64,000 nucleotides of DNA from Pithys albifrons albifrons. Taxonomy: Eukaryota; Chordata; Aves; Passeriformes; Thamnophilidae. Shown one piece after another: positions 10,938-23,559 of this stretch (within the stretch, counting starts at the first letter, position 1; every line of letters starts with the position of its first letter). The stretch covers positions 10,196,501-10,260,500 of the forward strand of contig NC_092475.1 in NCBI RefSeq assembly GCF_047495875.1, in the 5' to 3' direction. Below the pieces are notes generated by a model, which ran no database searches, was not told where the DNA came from, and saw only the letters and a list, made by a program, of their open reading frames with translations. The translations under genes were made by a program, and so were the position numbers.

Positions 10938-12169
10938 CCCCTGCCACTCTCAACAGGGGATGATCTGTCACCTGTGCAACACCAAGCCATTGGGTTTTCA
11001 ACACCATCATTTCTCCCAGAGAGGTGTTTTTCATCCCTTCCCAAGGTCTCCAAAACATCAACTCTTTTTTGTTTGTCAGAAGGAAAAGGTTTGGGAACAC
11101 TAGCAGGTGTGCAGCACCATGGTGTCCATGTCCTGCACTGATCATGCACTGCCTGAGCACACCACAATGTATCTGCACCTGCCTCAGGGGCCAGTTGTCA
11201 GGGTTTAGGAGATCACTGAAATGAGTAAATATTAATTATCTATCTTGTACCTAAGGAATGTGGATGGTGGACTATATGTTAATGTGGTATAAATTCTTGG
11301 ATTTCTTTTGAGATGTGCTTATGGCTGTGCTAAGTTGGGCTTTCAGCCAAGTTCATGAGGCAAAAAAACCAGTCCTGCTTTCAGCTATTGTTATTCTTCA
11401 TGCTGTACCTTTCAGGTTGAGAAGTAATCATGTCCTGCTGACCAAGGCAGACTGAAATGCCTCTAACATGGTTATTCAGTCAGCCAGAAACAGCCAGGTG
11501 CTGTGGAGAAATATGTGTAGTTCTTGTTCGTCAGTACCACCTGTATCTGGCAACCACCTGGGATGGGGGGCTGACTTGTATCTGCCTTACAGGACTCCTT
11601 ATCACACCCTGGCATCCATCACCTGATGTCCATCTCAGTTTCCCATCTGGTCTGGATAAGGATACCCACTGCTGATGCAGAAAAGTACTGGCAGTCTGTC
11701 CCTGGGCTCTCATTGGCCATGAGAGGTGAAGAGAAGAGCAACTTGAATAAATGCTGTGCCGTACACTCTGTCCCAGGGACAGAGTTGTTGCCAGCTTTGG
11801 AAGAACTACTCAGAAAGCTGTGAAAGCAAGCAAGAAACCCCAGCGTACACAATGCTGGGGGGATGAGGGGAGGAGTAAGTTTAATGGCCTGCATGAATTG
11901 TCAAGCAAACCCTCTGCAGACTTCAGCATCTTCAGTGGCACATTCTCATTCTGACACAGAAGCGACATTTATAGGTCGTAACTCTTAGGAGCAGTTGGTC
12001 TCTCTGGCACTATTACACTTAAATGTGAAGGGCTTCATCTGCTGACTATCACCGTGGAAAAGGCAAGTTGAGCAGTTAAAGTAACAGTTTGGGAAGATCC
12101 CCCAGGGATGGAGTGAGCAAAAGAGAATAATCAGGCATTTCCACAACTTGCCCCTGTAGTGTATTAGTT
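10938..12169. other. Noncoding block, no gene seen
   Basis: Mixed composition with overlapping chance frames of 60-91 codons on both strands at 10920-11225 and 11530-11955. No domain, splice pattern or repeat family is recognised. Confidence 0.65.
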
Positions 12170-12560
12170 TCTGGCGACTAAGCTGCTTTTAGCTTTCCCA
12201 GTTTATTTTCAATCATGTCTATACAATATACTGCTTGTATTCCCATTGCATTTATAATTATAATTGGCTATCTAACTAAATAGCCCATGGATCTGTGTGC
12301 TGGGAAACATGCTGTGCAGATGTGTTGGTCTGTGTGCACGCACACACAAACCTGCACATCCACACACCCCTGCCCTCACACAAACCGCCTTAAAAAAAGC
12401 ACTCAGAGATTGAATTAGCTTAGAAATGGAGCATCTGCACAACCAATAATTTCATTACAGGGGGAAAGCAGGAAACTGTGTTTCTCAATGAAGCTCAGAT
12501 TATGAATCCGGTCATTTGCATTGGAATTTTAATAGGTTTGTACAAAAAAGGAGTGGTACT
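12170..12560. promoter_or_regulatory. Candidate conserved noncoding element pair
   Basis: Two AT-rich, repeat-free segments flank a CA-rich strip at 12336-12384. The first (12180-12290) carries TATAATTATAATTGG-type cores. The second (12395-12545) carries ATTTGCAT, the reverse octamer, at 12514-12521 within a CATTTGCATTGG context. The CA strip in the middle is not a clean microsatellite. Enhancer role is inference from motif density. Confidence 0.3.
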
Positions 12561-13539
12561 CATCAGTTCCTCTTTGAATGAGGTGTAATGTGAGGGAACT
12601 GCTGCATGCTCTCAACAGATGCTGGACAGAGTAGGAAGTTGTGGTGGGCAGACACATCCCCACCAGAAAAAGCAGGTGAAGAATCAGTGCCTATTCTCTG
12701 CTGGGCCATTCTTCCCATGGAGATTGTATGCTGTTGCTTTAAAGAATTTAATATCCATGCCAGGTTTGGTGACTGGGATTCTGCTATGCAGGGACAATAA
12801 TGATGCCAACACTCCTAGGCCAGGGCCTTGCTGGGATGGGATCTGAGGGGCTTTTATGAATGAGGAAGGAGGACTTTATGTGGGGGTCAGGTCCAAATGC
12901 TTGGATATTCCATTTCACAAAGAGGAGCCATACCCTGAGATCCAATCCCACATAAACTATGATGTACAAGGCCCACTGTTCATAGGGAAGAAGTAGTTCT
13001 TGCTTTTATATATTATTTTCTCCTTCCATCAACCCAGACTCATTGACATAGGAAGTATCATCAGCTGTTGCAATAGTTCTGCATTTTAGACGATGCTCTT
13101 TCTATGAGGTCTGGGCCTCCTTGCACCCCTAGAAGGTTTGTGGGTGACCTCCCTATGAACAGAAACACTCTGCACCTCCCTCTGGAGTGATAGAAGAAGA
13201 CTACATCTCCCAGCAGCCCCAAGAAGGAACAGGATGAGATTTTAAGGGTGGGTTTGATTTTCTTCCCCAAAAATAGGCACTTGGAAAGTCAATCTCCAAT
13301 TAACAGATTATGCTTTTTGTTTTCAGTAGTGCTGAAAAAGTTAACAAGAATGGGGAAAAGGCATTTGTTGCATCAGTTTTGCAAGAGATTTTCTCAGAGA
13401 GACACAAACACACAGAGCAATCAGGCAGATTAACTCTCATCTCTGTCTGCTGAAGTTTTTCCTGCAGGGTGCTTGCTAATATGAAATATTAAAAGTGCCA
13501 TGTTCTTTCCTTCACATATTTCTTCATATTCAGTCTGGC
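12561..13539. other. Noncoding block, no gene seen
   Basis: No exon or transposon is recognised. A motif resembling the ZNF143/SBS site lies at 13200-13215. Short frames on both strands (60-75 codons) are unsupported. Confidence 0.6.
13200..13215 (+). promoter_or_regulatory. ZNF143/SBS-like motif
   Basis: ACTACATCTCCCAGCA matches the left part of the vertebrate SBS motif (ACTACAATTCCCAGCATGC), which is bound by ZNF143/THAP11, with three differences including one deletion-like shift. A similar ACTACATTTCCCATGA occurs at 63109-63124. The site is far from any promoter I can see. Confidence 0.3.
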
Positions 13540-13960
13540 CACTCACTTGATATGTAAATAAAGTGTACCGCCACTCTATAAAATGCAGATACTCTGCATT
13601 ATTTAAGCTGCGAAGGTGATGCATCATCCGTTATGTGGCTCATTGGGGGAGCCCTGCTGTGTATTTGGCAATAAAGCCTCAGAGCGCCTCATCAGAAACA
13701 GCAGTTGGTCCAGGGGAAGTTCATTTATGCATGAAATATTCACAGAGCAACAATGCAAACCTTAAACATCAGTAATTGTTAGATTTCTATTGCCTCTAAC
13801 TAGTGTCTCTAAATTATTGCAAAAGACCAGCCAATTTGCAAATTACATATATTTGTCATGCTCTTGTACCTTTAGTGAAGAGCCCATAATGGTGATAGCA
13901 TTTTTAATGTACACAGTCACTGTGCCTCCTTTGGAGAGCTAGCCAAAGACTAGCTCTTTA
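13540..13960. promoter_or_regulatory. Candidate conserved noncoding element
   Basis: A repeat-free AT-rich stretch with TTCATTTATGCATGAAATATTC at its centre (about 13721-13742), several AATTTGCAAATTAC-like words near 13832-13845, and TTTAATG cores. No coding frame crosses it. The right edge at about 13960 is marked by a switch to G+C richer sequence. Function is inferred. Confidence 0.4.
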
Positions 13961-16877
13961 ATGGGACGAGCAGGCCAGGTTTCAGGAGAAAGTCCCTGCT
14001 ATATTAACTGACTTAGTGCCTGCAATTTTTTTCCCAGGTTTAAGACTAAGAAGAAACTTCATCCAAGATAGTCCTTCCACTCTTTGTGTGCCTTGGAGAA
14101 ATTTTGTCTGATCATAAGAGTAACACACAGGGCCATGACGTGAACAAACCCAGCTCAGGCTTTTGGCTGGGTTCTGCCATTCGGTCCCTGCCTCTAGACC
14201 AGGACCTTGGTCATGGCCCACGGGTCACACAGTTTTGAAGAAGGACCTCTGGAAAACAGAACCTGAGGTTTCAACTTGAAAACAAGGCAAAATGAATGCC
14301 TGGTGTAACCCTCTCAGAGGGTACAGGGCTGCTTTAGGCATGACCAGTAGCTGGGAATACATGACTGGACCTGTTTGTACCACACTTTCTGAAAGGAGAT
14401 AAACAGATCTCCTTGCCCTGAGCTGTGCTGGGATTAGCAGTGACGCTGATCCAAGGGTCTGTGAAACGCTTTCAATTTCAAGCTGGGGATTTTTTCAACT
14501 CCTTTTAGCCATGGAGAGCATGAATATTGTCCAGTAACTACAGCTGGGTGCTCCCATCCTGCCAGTCATGTAGTGCCTGTCTCTGTGCCTCTATCCCTTC
14601 GAGAGCTCCAGCCGGAGCAGGGCCAACCCAAAGGGATGCTCTCTGCTGGGAGCCAAATGCTGCTACAGCAAGCGAGGAATTCACTTAATAACTTCAGATT
14701 CATTAATATCCCTCCCTGCAAGACCCAAAATAACAACTGGGAGATCAAGGGGTCAATTAACACTCACAGTCTCTAATCTATCAGCAGATTAATTTCTGAG
14801 CTGTTTTATGACTGAGTGTTCCACACAAAAGTTGTAGAAGGAAAACACTCTGTCCCTGTCTTTCCTCTTCCTGCTTAATATTTAACAGAAGTCTTTTAAT
14901 GTGGTCTTCCATTCAATACAGTAATAAAATACAGCATCACCTTTGACAAATCTCTTCCTTTTCACAGAGGAAAGGGTGTATTTCCCCAGTTGGCACCAAT
15001 GCTGCTTTATCTTTTACACTGTGTGTCTCTCTGGGAATGGAGGGTGCTCCATCAGGTTGATAAAACACAACCTCCTTTCCCCAGGCGTATTCGTCCCTTG
15101 GGAGAAGTCATTACCTTTGCAGAGGATGAGGGCCAAGAGCACCATTTCCGACTGTGAGCAGTGGGCAGTGCTGATTTTCTGTGTGTGTCATTATCCCAGA
15201 AGAGGTTAATGGCTGTGGTGGCATCTCCTCCTCCCCCTTGGATCTCAGAGTAATTTCCATGTGGGATTTGATCCCTTCTGCATACAAGCTGTTGTTTGCT
15301 GACAACTATTACAGGAGGTAAGGGGAGCTTTTTGCACCTTTAAATAACCTACAGCCATCCCAGACACGCAAAGGGCAGAGGGGGATGAAGCTCTTGATGC
15401 ACTTTTGGAAGCAAAGCAAGTCCCCTGCTGTGAAGTTCTCTTTGGCTACAGAGGCATGATCTCTGTGCCAATTCTGCAAGGAACGGTTTTAAGTTTGCCC
15501 TGTCCCTATGGCCTTGTCTTTGTGAGGGCATGAAGAGGAGTGCTGTGAGTGTATGTGAGCTCAGAGATCAGCACTTCCTGGGGCCCCACCCCTCACAATG
15601 AACCTGGCTCCATCTCAGACCCTCGATGCTGCACCTGGAAGAACAGAGCTTGGAATATCAGCCATGTGCTGGGCTGGTGTCTCTTGACTTTGTCTACCTC
15701 AGGCTGCATGAGTGAGACCTTCACTTTGCACCAAAGGTCTTCAGCATCCTCATTGTTCCCCTTCCAGATTTTGGGCTGAGGGACCTGTGGACAGCTGGGT
15801 TTCAAAAGTGGAGTTATTTAAAATGCATGTGCTGAACATGAAATTTAAACTGCCTCAGGCGCCCACCCATAAGCTGGGGCAGCAGCTTTACCCTCCTGTG
15901 GGGTTAAAGACACATACCCCAAAAATTTTGCAGTGCACAAATATTACAGGAGAAGAGTCCCGGAGTGTGTGAGATGACTGGCTTAATCTTGGCTCTGTTT
16001 GTAGGAAGGAATTACGTCCTCATCAATCTCAGCAAGAAAGCAGCTCAGGACCAGAACCTGAGCAGCAAAAAGGCACCTTTTGGCCACTCAGCAGGAGATG
16101 ACAATAAAAGCTAATTTAAAAAAAAAAAAAAAGGCACTGGAGTTTTTAGTCACTTAACAAAATGAATTTCTGTACAAGTTCTGAACCTGAACTCTCTCAA
16201 AGGCGATCACTCCTGACTCCAGGTTTTTCTTTGACTTGTTTTATGATGTTTGCTGAAAGTTCAGAAAATTAAATCTTTTGCAGTTTCAGAAATGCACATG
16301 ATGGATGTGTTTTGGGATTCAAATCAAGGGAGGGAGAATGCTTCTTTAAATTATCAGTTTGGCTTCCCTCCACCGTGCTGCTGCTCTGTTAATTAAACAG
16401 CGGACATATGTTAAGGCTGTTTTACAAGCATCTGGAAAGAAAAATTAACATTTTTTATCACTGTCACTGTAATTTCTTAACTGTATGTATATGTGGACAA
16501 TATGAAAATGAGTTTCATTTAAAAGTTAGAGTGGTTTGCTTTGATTATAAGACAAGCAAGGGGATGAAAGGGAAGTCTGATAACTGAAGAGGAATCTGTC
16601 CTGGAGAAGTGGAGTCAAAACATGTTCGATGAGGCTGGTCAGTCTGGGTGGAAATCTAACGCTGTGTATGTGTATTAAAACAAATCTGCTGTGCATTTTT
16701 GTTGGCCTTTTCATGGCTTTGAAAGTAATTTACAATCAAACCCCACAGCCCCCTGTGGAGCAGTTTTTGGGTTGTCATCTTAGACTCTATGCTGTTGTCC
16801 AGGCTGGTTGGCTTCTCTAATCCTGCAGGTCAGGATTTGAGTGTTAAGCCTGGTACTTCAGTACAATTGTTACAACT
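13961..16877. other. Noncoding block with small AT-rich islands
   Basis: No gene is recognised. TAAT-rich islands at 14670-14960 and 16340-16530 resemble weaker versions of the candidate regulatory blocks. A 15-base A run is at 16118-16132. Frames of 60-88 codons near 14570-15980 overlap on both strands and are treated as chance. Confidence 0.6.
16118..16132. repeat. Poly-A run
   Basis: Fifteen consecutive A following an AATAAAAGCTAATTT context. An AATAAA word sits 13 bases upstream (about 16103-16108), which would fit a retroposed 3' end. No recognisable transcript body or target-site duplication is visible. Confidence 0.8.
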
Positions 16878-17127
16878 TTGAACTGACAGAGGGCAGGCTT
16901 AGATTGGATATTAGGAGGAAATTCTATACTGTGAGGTGGTCAGACACTGGCACAGGTTATATCCCATCCCTGGAAGTGATCAATGCCAAGCTGGATGGGG
17001 CTTGGAGAAACCTGGAGGAGTGGAAGGTGTCCCTGCCCTGCGGTGTTCCATGTGGGGTGTTGGAACAAGCTGGTCTATAGCATCCCTTCCAACCCAAACC
17101 ATTTTGTGTTTCTATGATTCTATAATT
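16878..17127 (+). mobile_element. CR1 LINE, 3' fragment (type B)
   Basis: About 250 bases run from a GAACTGACAGAGGGCAGGCT word through TTAGATTGGATATTAGGAGG, ACTGGCACAGGTT, CATCCCTGGAAGTG and CTTCCAACCCAAACC to the terminal TTTCTATGATTCTATA. This is the standard 3' end of avian CR1 in sense orientation. Compared with the usual family sequence, roughly 20 bases are missing between GCACAGGTT and CCCATCCCTGG (about 16965). The copy is 5' truncated and non-coding. Confidence 0.93.
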
Positions 17128-20100
17128 TGGACTGTACTGCCCCTCTCACAACATTTCTTGCACAAAATTTGCCCTTCTGGAAGACTTAGTTTCTGAAGAA
17201 TGGGGAACCTCAGGGTTTAGTCGTGAAAAACAGCTTGGTGGTGGTTGCACAGGAACTGTGCATGGCCTCTTTCAGCCATCCATGTTCCCTTTCAACCTAG
17301 ATAAAGAGGCCAAGAGGGAAAAGAAGAGTGTAAAACTTACCATCTGACGCTGATAGCTGCGTCCCTAAGCTGGAGGCAGCAGCAAGCCCTGCTCCAGCCT
17401 GGGCTAGGGGAGCCTTCTCAGGTTGCACAATGCTCTGCATTGTGTAAATTAAACAGTATGTTCCTAAATTGACAGATTGGACTGACTCCATTACCAGGAT
17501 TCCCAGTCCACACTTGCTAATTATAGCAGTATGTTGTTTATCAGTGAAGAATTGTCCAAATTCAAATTTCCCTGAGTAATGAGGTACACTTAACTCCAGC
17601 TGGATGGGATAGACCGTACAGCAGAACATGACAGGGATTTCTGCTTTCTCCTGGGGCTGGGAAAGTCACATACTTGGGGCCAAATCGGACCAATTTACTT
17701 ACATAAACAGGCCATATGAAATTAATGGGGCCATGCCTAAGAATGAGGATCTGATCCAATAGCTATTAAAATCAATGGCCATTTCACAGGGACCCTTAGC
17801 ATGACATGAGCAGGATTTAGTCACGAGCTTGCAAGAAAAATGGGTAGTGAGATATCTATATAGAAAATGGAAAGCACATAAGGTTATTTGGAGTTTCCAG
17901 CACCTGACTGACATTAACTCACGTGTCCTCTTCTTGCAAACAAAAAAACCCTATGTTGCTTAAAACTTTTATTTTCAGCTAGAGAAAATTCAAAGGCAGA
18001 AACCATTGAGAAAGCAGGCTGGGAGCAGAGTGTTGTTCATTTATCCATGTTGCCACTGATCACATTCCCTTTGAAATCCTAATGAAATCATTAACACATC
18101 TTCATCAAGGCAGCACTGAGCCTTGCAAGAGTGGCAGAGCCAGGTCCTTGGCGGGTGTGTGACTGACCAGCATGACCAGCAGTGGGGCTAATCCAAAACT
18201 GCCAATTATGTTTCCATCTCTCCATAACACCCCCTTCCCTCTCAGTTTTCTTACAGCAGCAAAAAGGATAATCTGTTCACATATCCTACTGACAAGCCAG
18301 CTGGGATTTTTCCTTTAACCTGGGTGCTTGTAGGGGCTCTGAGTGAGTGTGTGTTGGCTGCCTGGTTAACATGTGTATCGTGGTCCTGTGTGCATGTTGT
18401 TAAAATAATGAATGCAGGAGACTGGACTGTCAAATGAATTAATCTTGGACTCCTGATGATATCACAAACCACTAGGGCTTCACTCTCACAGGTTGCAGTT
18501 TCATCAACCCCCCTTGCCTATTGATTTATACCTACAGAATCCATCCTTCTCCCTATCCATTATCCTAAATGCAATGCTAACGTACCAGAGAAAATCTATT
18601 TGAGTTCATTTGAATTTTTTTTAAGCTCCTGAATTAATGTTTTCTAAAAGGCTATTTTAATCAGGCACTTTTTTTATTAAAAGAAATATTACAAGAATAA
18701 AACACCAGCCCCCAAGGTTCAGTCAGTTATGGCAAAGTGGCATATTTGGCTCCTGTTATCCCAGTGTGCTTTTTTTCCCCCTTTGCAAAATTAGCAATGT
18801 GAATTATATCCAAGAATTTTAACCCTCTTTGACCAGTGAGAGTTAACTGATGAATACAGTTAATTTATTTGATGAATCAGTGTCAGGGGGATTGGTGAGG
18901 TTTTTTTCATTCCTTCTAATAATATAAAACTGCAAAATTGCAGGTTATGTTATTAGTTTGAGTTATCCTGTTACAGTGATTAGGGAGATTTGCTTTTTTT
19001 CCTGCTTTTACTGGCAGGGTGTTTCCAAAAATAAGCCTATGTATGTCTAAATGAGATAAAACATGTAATTTTTTGCAGGTGCCTGGCACTGTTGTCAAAG
19101 CAGGTGGACAAAAATCAGCTCGAGGGTATGAGTTTGTTTGTTCATTGCTCCATATAAACTTTTAAATTCTGTCTGGTTTGCAAGATACTTGCTTCCATTT
19201 AAATTCCATTTTCAGATTTCCCATACATAGAAATTTTAGCAACCTCTTTACCTTCCTTTTAATTTTGAAAACTGAGGTTTCTAGACAGTCAATTGTTTCC
19301 AGAAATGAGGGCTTAAAGAAAATCACTATCCATCCATCTCTCACAGTCTGCAGCAGTGTCATGGGATGTAACAATACGGATTCCCTGAAATGTTTGCAAT
19401 ATATATAACAAGCCAAAAGCTACAAATCCAAAACTTCAAATACAGCTTTTCCCAAATGGCGAAGACAAACACAGAGTGCAATCACTCACCTTTGTAAATA
19501 AAAAGATACAACTGATTTTATCTGATTTATCTTTCTGCTGCCCTTAGAAAAAAAGAGTTCACCAGCACCACAGTATGTAGCTGTACATACTTTCCTGTCT
19601 ATATGTGTGATATATGTCCCTGTATGCACACACAACACACATGTGTGTCCTGGTGTGTTTGCAGGGGCTCAGCTCAAATGCAGGCTCGGATGGAGTGTGG
19701 GGGAGCTCCCAAAAATTAATAAAATTCAGCTTAAAGCAGGTGGACAGTGAGGAGAGGGAAAATGAGGGTACCTGGACCTCCAACATCATCCCTGTAACTG
19801 TGAATGCAAATAGCTGGAATCACAGGACAAGCAAATACAGCAGTGTAGTCACCCAGCCTGTAGAGCACTCCGATCCTTCAGAGGACTCAGGTCACAGGAT
19901 TTTCTATGAATCACAAAAGAAATTGGTACAAAAGATGGAAGTTAAACTGTATTTGTCCAAATTCTGTGCTAACCATACAAGCACCACCTCCTGACCTGTA
20001 TGACAGGTAACACACCACACTGCCAGCACTCTCAGGAAAGGCTGCTCAGGTCCCTGTACTTGGCTCCATACAGGATCTTATCCCAGAAACTATGTTCTTT

Positions 20101-20680
20101 GGATTTTTCATTTGTGGCTACAGGAGCCACGTCACTTCCCAGCTGTGAGCCACTGGCTGCTTAGTAACAGGCTTTTTGGAAAAGAAGTAGTAGGGACGTG
20201 TTCCTCTGTCTGTATCTGGTCTTAATTCTCTGGGAGCCTCAGCATAGGAATCCTGGAATCACAGGAAATGGAAACCCAGCAAGGATTAATTGCACTTGAC
20301 TATTTTTTGGAAGGTTGTGAGATATATTGTCCCTTTTCAGGCTGAAGCTACATATGGATACAGATCAAACCCCAAAATTAAGCATCCCAAAATTCCATTT
20401 TGGCTCTAGACTTGTTTATGCATTTGTTGGTGCAAAGTCCTTCCTGCAGGTGACTGCCTGATGGGACGTTGGAAAGAAAAAGACTTTGAGAGCACTGTGG
20501 GGATGAGTTGGTGAATTTATGTTTAATTCCTGAATGATTTAAATGAAATATTTGTGATTATTTCTATTAAAACATGTTTCCATTTTCCTTAAACATATTT
20601 TTAAAGCAGAGTCTTAATTTCTGGCTACAGTTTGCTATGAAATCTACTTGCAGGAGGTACTGCTGTTGGACACCAGCTCA
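17128..20680. other. Noncoding block with AT-rich islands
   Basis: AT-rich, repeat-poor islands lie at 17400-17610, 18030-18115 and 18560-19110 and carry TAAT/ATTA cores. A short CA/TG segment at 19625-19650 includes the palindrome ACACACATGTGTGT at 19635-19648. A 126-codon frame at 19614-19994 begins in that CA/TG segment and has no family resemblance. No exon is supported. Confidence 0.6.
17400..17610. promoter_or_regulatory. Candidate conserved noncoding element
   Basis: Repeat-free AT-rich sequence with TGCACAATGCTCTGCATTGTG symmetry at 17406-17426, GCTAATTATAGC near 17517-17528 and several AAATTGAC-like words. It is distinct from the G+C richer sequence on its left. Regulatory function is inference only. 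Confidence 0.3.
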
Positions 20681-20960
20681 TCACAGAATCACAGAAGGGT
20701 TTGTGCTGGATGGGAACAAAAAGATTCTCTCTTTCCAACCCCCTGCCATGGGCAGGGACACCTTCCACTAGCCCAGGTTGCTCCAAGTCCCATCCAGCCT
20801 GGTCTTGAACAGGGACAGGACATCCACAACTTCTCTGGACAACCTGTACCATGGCCTCACCACCCTCAGAGTGAGGATTGTTTTTCTAATATCCATTCTA
20901 AACCTATTATCTTTCTGTTTTAAGCCATTCTCCCTTCTGCTGTTGGTGATGCCATATCAC
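20681..20960 (-). mobile_element. CR1 LINE, 3' fragment (type B)
   Basis: The reverse complement of about 280 bases of CR1 3' end. It opens with TCACAGAATCACAGAAGGG, then the CCATGGGCAGGGACACCTTC segment, AGCCCAGGTTGCTCC, ACTTCTCTGGACAACCTG, CTCACCACCCTCAGAGTGAG and a decayed AAGCCATTCTCCCTTCTGCTG end. It shares a block of nearly 50 identical bases with the copy at 45755. The AGCCCAGGTTGCTCC variant is one I associate with songbird CR1. Confidence 0.94.
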
Positions 20961-23154
20961 CTACACTAATCATTTTACTTATTTTGACCAAAACTAGTGG
21001 AGAGGTAAGTCCAGCTTGAGCTGTGTAACACATCTTCCTCTTCCAAGTGTTCAGTGCCTGCTGCAACCACAGACTGGGAAAAGTATGGAACATACTTGCA
21101 AGGTTTGCAGAATATTTTCTCTCTGTGTAAGAGTCCTTTGCTGCCACAGTCTTTGCCTTTGTGGGTTAATAAAACCATCTATCACACGTCCTGATGACAG
21201 ATGTCTACATGTCCAAATAACACCCAGCATGGAGAGCTATGCACTCTGACAGGCAGAATCAGGTTTCAGAAGAGATTGAGACAACTCCAGAAGTGAATGG
21301 AATGCACAGATGTTAGCAAGCCTGTCCTTCTGATTAAGTTTGCTGCAATGCAGAAGGTATAAATATGTTCAGATGCTCAGAAGGCCATGGGAAATGAGAG
21401 ACTGCATTTTAGCACCCAGCAGTTCTGAGTCCCAGGGTAATCCTGATTGTAAGTACACCTTTTATAGACCAATCTGGCTGAATGGTTCTACAAGTTAAAT
21501 GAAGCAAAGACTTTGTAGAAGTATTCTGGCAAACAATATAATGTATCACTTAAAGAGCTATAACCAAGCAAGTGGAAAATGCAGCTCTTGTTGCAATTTA
21601 AGGCAGAGTAACAGTACTTCATATTTAGCATTTTATTGTGGAAAATTAAAATAAATATCAGTAAGCAAATAGGCATTGTACCCCAGTGCACTCTGCTACC
21701 AGAGATTGACCTGCATTGTTGGGTACCACTATCCAGGCAGCTTATAGCTCTCAGAAAGGTGTGTGTAGATGTTTTCTGTGTGGCACAAGGCTGGTGTTGT
21801 GCAATCTCAGCTAGTTTTTCAAGAGGAAAAAAGTCCTTATTCCCACACTGTGGTGCTTCAGTTTTTGGGACAAAGCAATCACACCTCTGTGGAGTCTCCT
21901 CCAGCCTGGTGGTAACATTGAGTCTTGGGAACAACTTGATCTGACAAGAGCAGGAATATGTTTCAGACTCACACCCTGCCCCTGTCCTGGCTGTGAGCTC
22001 CTCAGGGCATGCCTGAGTGTTATAGACCTTTTGATTTCACACCTTTCCCATCCCAGGGACCTCACCAAGCACAGCTGTCCACTGGGCTTTCTGCAAGCAG
22101 AAGTGACTTGGGAGAAGTTTGTCATGCTGAACTTCGAAGAACTGTAGTAAAATTTGTGCTTAATTGGACCATCAGTCTCTGGGAGCAGATGTCCATGAAA
22201 CACAAGGAGGTCCTACACTGCCATAGTCCCACTGAGGAATAAAACCAGCCTTGAGAAAGTTTTTCCCTAACAAAGAAATCCCAGTAGAGGAGGAGGACAT
22301 GGTAAAACAGAGATAAGGGGAACCACTTTTCAATACTTGTACTTCTTCCTCTGTCCAGGGCTCCACCAGCAGAACCTCATTGGTTGCTTCCCAGAATCTC
22401 AAAAAATCCGCAGGGAGCTGGTTCCAGCTGCTGAGTGTCTCTCAGCGGGCGTGACTTGGGCAGGGAAAGCTGACACTCCCCAGACACAGCGTGCTAAACT
22501 CCAGTGTCCCTGCATGGTGCAAGGACACTGCACAGCCCAGCCAACCCTTCAGAAAGTGCTGCTTCAGAATGACTCTTAGCAGGGGAAGTACCGCATTGAT
22601 TCTTCGTGGATCTATAGCAAATTACATTATTTTATTCAAAATTATACTAGTAAGGCATAATATTTATGGGACTGGAAATGTCTTCTGAGTGACTGCTCCG
22701 GATGTTGGAAGTGCTCACTGCCCCGGGTGTCTCAGGGGTCTCTGCCAGGCTGGTAAATCTGAAATCCCTCATTCATTCAGGGCTGGAAAACACTTTAGTC
22801 CTGAATGAAGCATCGGAAGAGATTTTTACACCTGGGTTTTTATAGCCTGACCTCAGCAGAAAAAAAATAATAGCTCTAGATTTTCATATGAAATGACCTC
22901 AGGAATAGCTCCACATAGCTAAGCTCTATTGTGCTCTTCTGAGCATTCACTTTGGCTTTGTTTGCTTTGAAAATCACAACTGCCAGTGGACACCATCCTT
23001 TTTTCCCTGAGTCCACTGAGAGATGTTACCCTGAACTCTGCTCTCCTCCTTTCCTTTCCCTTTCCTGGGAGTGCTCTGCCTCTATTCTGCTCTTCCCCCA
23101 GAACTGCCTGGCTTGGGCATTGCCCTCCAAGCCTGCGCTGAGGATGGGGCCAGT
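20961..23154. other. Noncoding block, no gene seen
   Basis: Mixed composition. Frames up to 148 codons (minus, 21488-21934) and 130 codons (minus, 21811-22203) overlap each other and plus-strand frames without any recognisable domain. No repeat family is identified. Confidence 0.6.
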
Positions 23155-23332
23155 GAGCACACATGTGTTCCTGTGTGTACACACATATGATTCAGTGTGT
23201 GCATGCATGTTCATGTGTGTGGGCACATATGTGTTGCTGTGCATGTACACAACACAGCACGTGTGTTCCTGTGTCTGCACGTGTGTTCCTGTGTGTGTGT
23301 ACATGTGTTTTGGTGTGTGTGCCCACATGAAC
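23155..23332. repeat. TG/CA-rich imperfect minisatellite
   Basis: About 180 bases of alternating purine-pyrimidine TG/CA sequence. Within it a 20-base unit starting CACGTGTGTTCCTGTGT is tandemly repeated at 23258-23277 and 23278-23297, with a further GTGTTCCTGTGT copy near 23165. The segment could adopt Z-DNA. Long frames through it (145 codons plus, 157 codons minus) are artefacts of the repeat. Confidence 0.85.
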
Positions 23333-23559
23333 TCAGGGAGTGGCTGCACGGCTGTGCCCTGTGGACCTTGGCACGGGATGCACGGCTGACCTTCCTGCCC
23401 AGGGAATGGAAACATGTCTCCAGCACACAGAGAGTTAATAGCTCTAAATCTAAAGTACTCATCTGCAATCTCAATTTGCTCAGAGTCCAGCAGCTGCATT
23501 AGTTGAGATAATTCTGTCAGTGAGTGCTGTTTGTACCCAGAACATGCCTGCTAAATTTG

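Noticed and set aside
13068..13215. Possible transposon carrying the SBS-like motif
   Set aside because: No terminal inverted repeats, target duplication or second full copy in the window; only the motif itself recurs.
16090..16132. Processed pseudogene 3' end (AATAAA then poly-A)
   Set aside because: No upstream coding similarity and no flanking duplication; AATAAA next to an A run is common in AT-rich DNA.
22952..23499. Overlapping plus (145) and minus (157) codon frames
   Set aside because: Both are kept open by the TG/CA tract and have His/Cys/Val/Thr-rich low-complexity translation.
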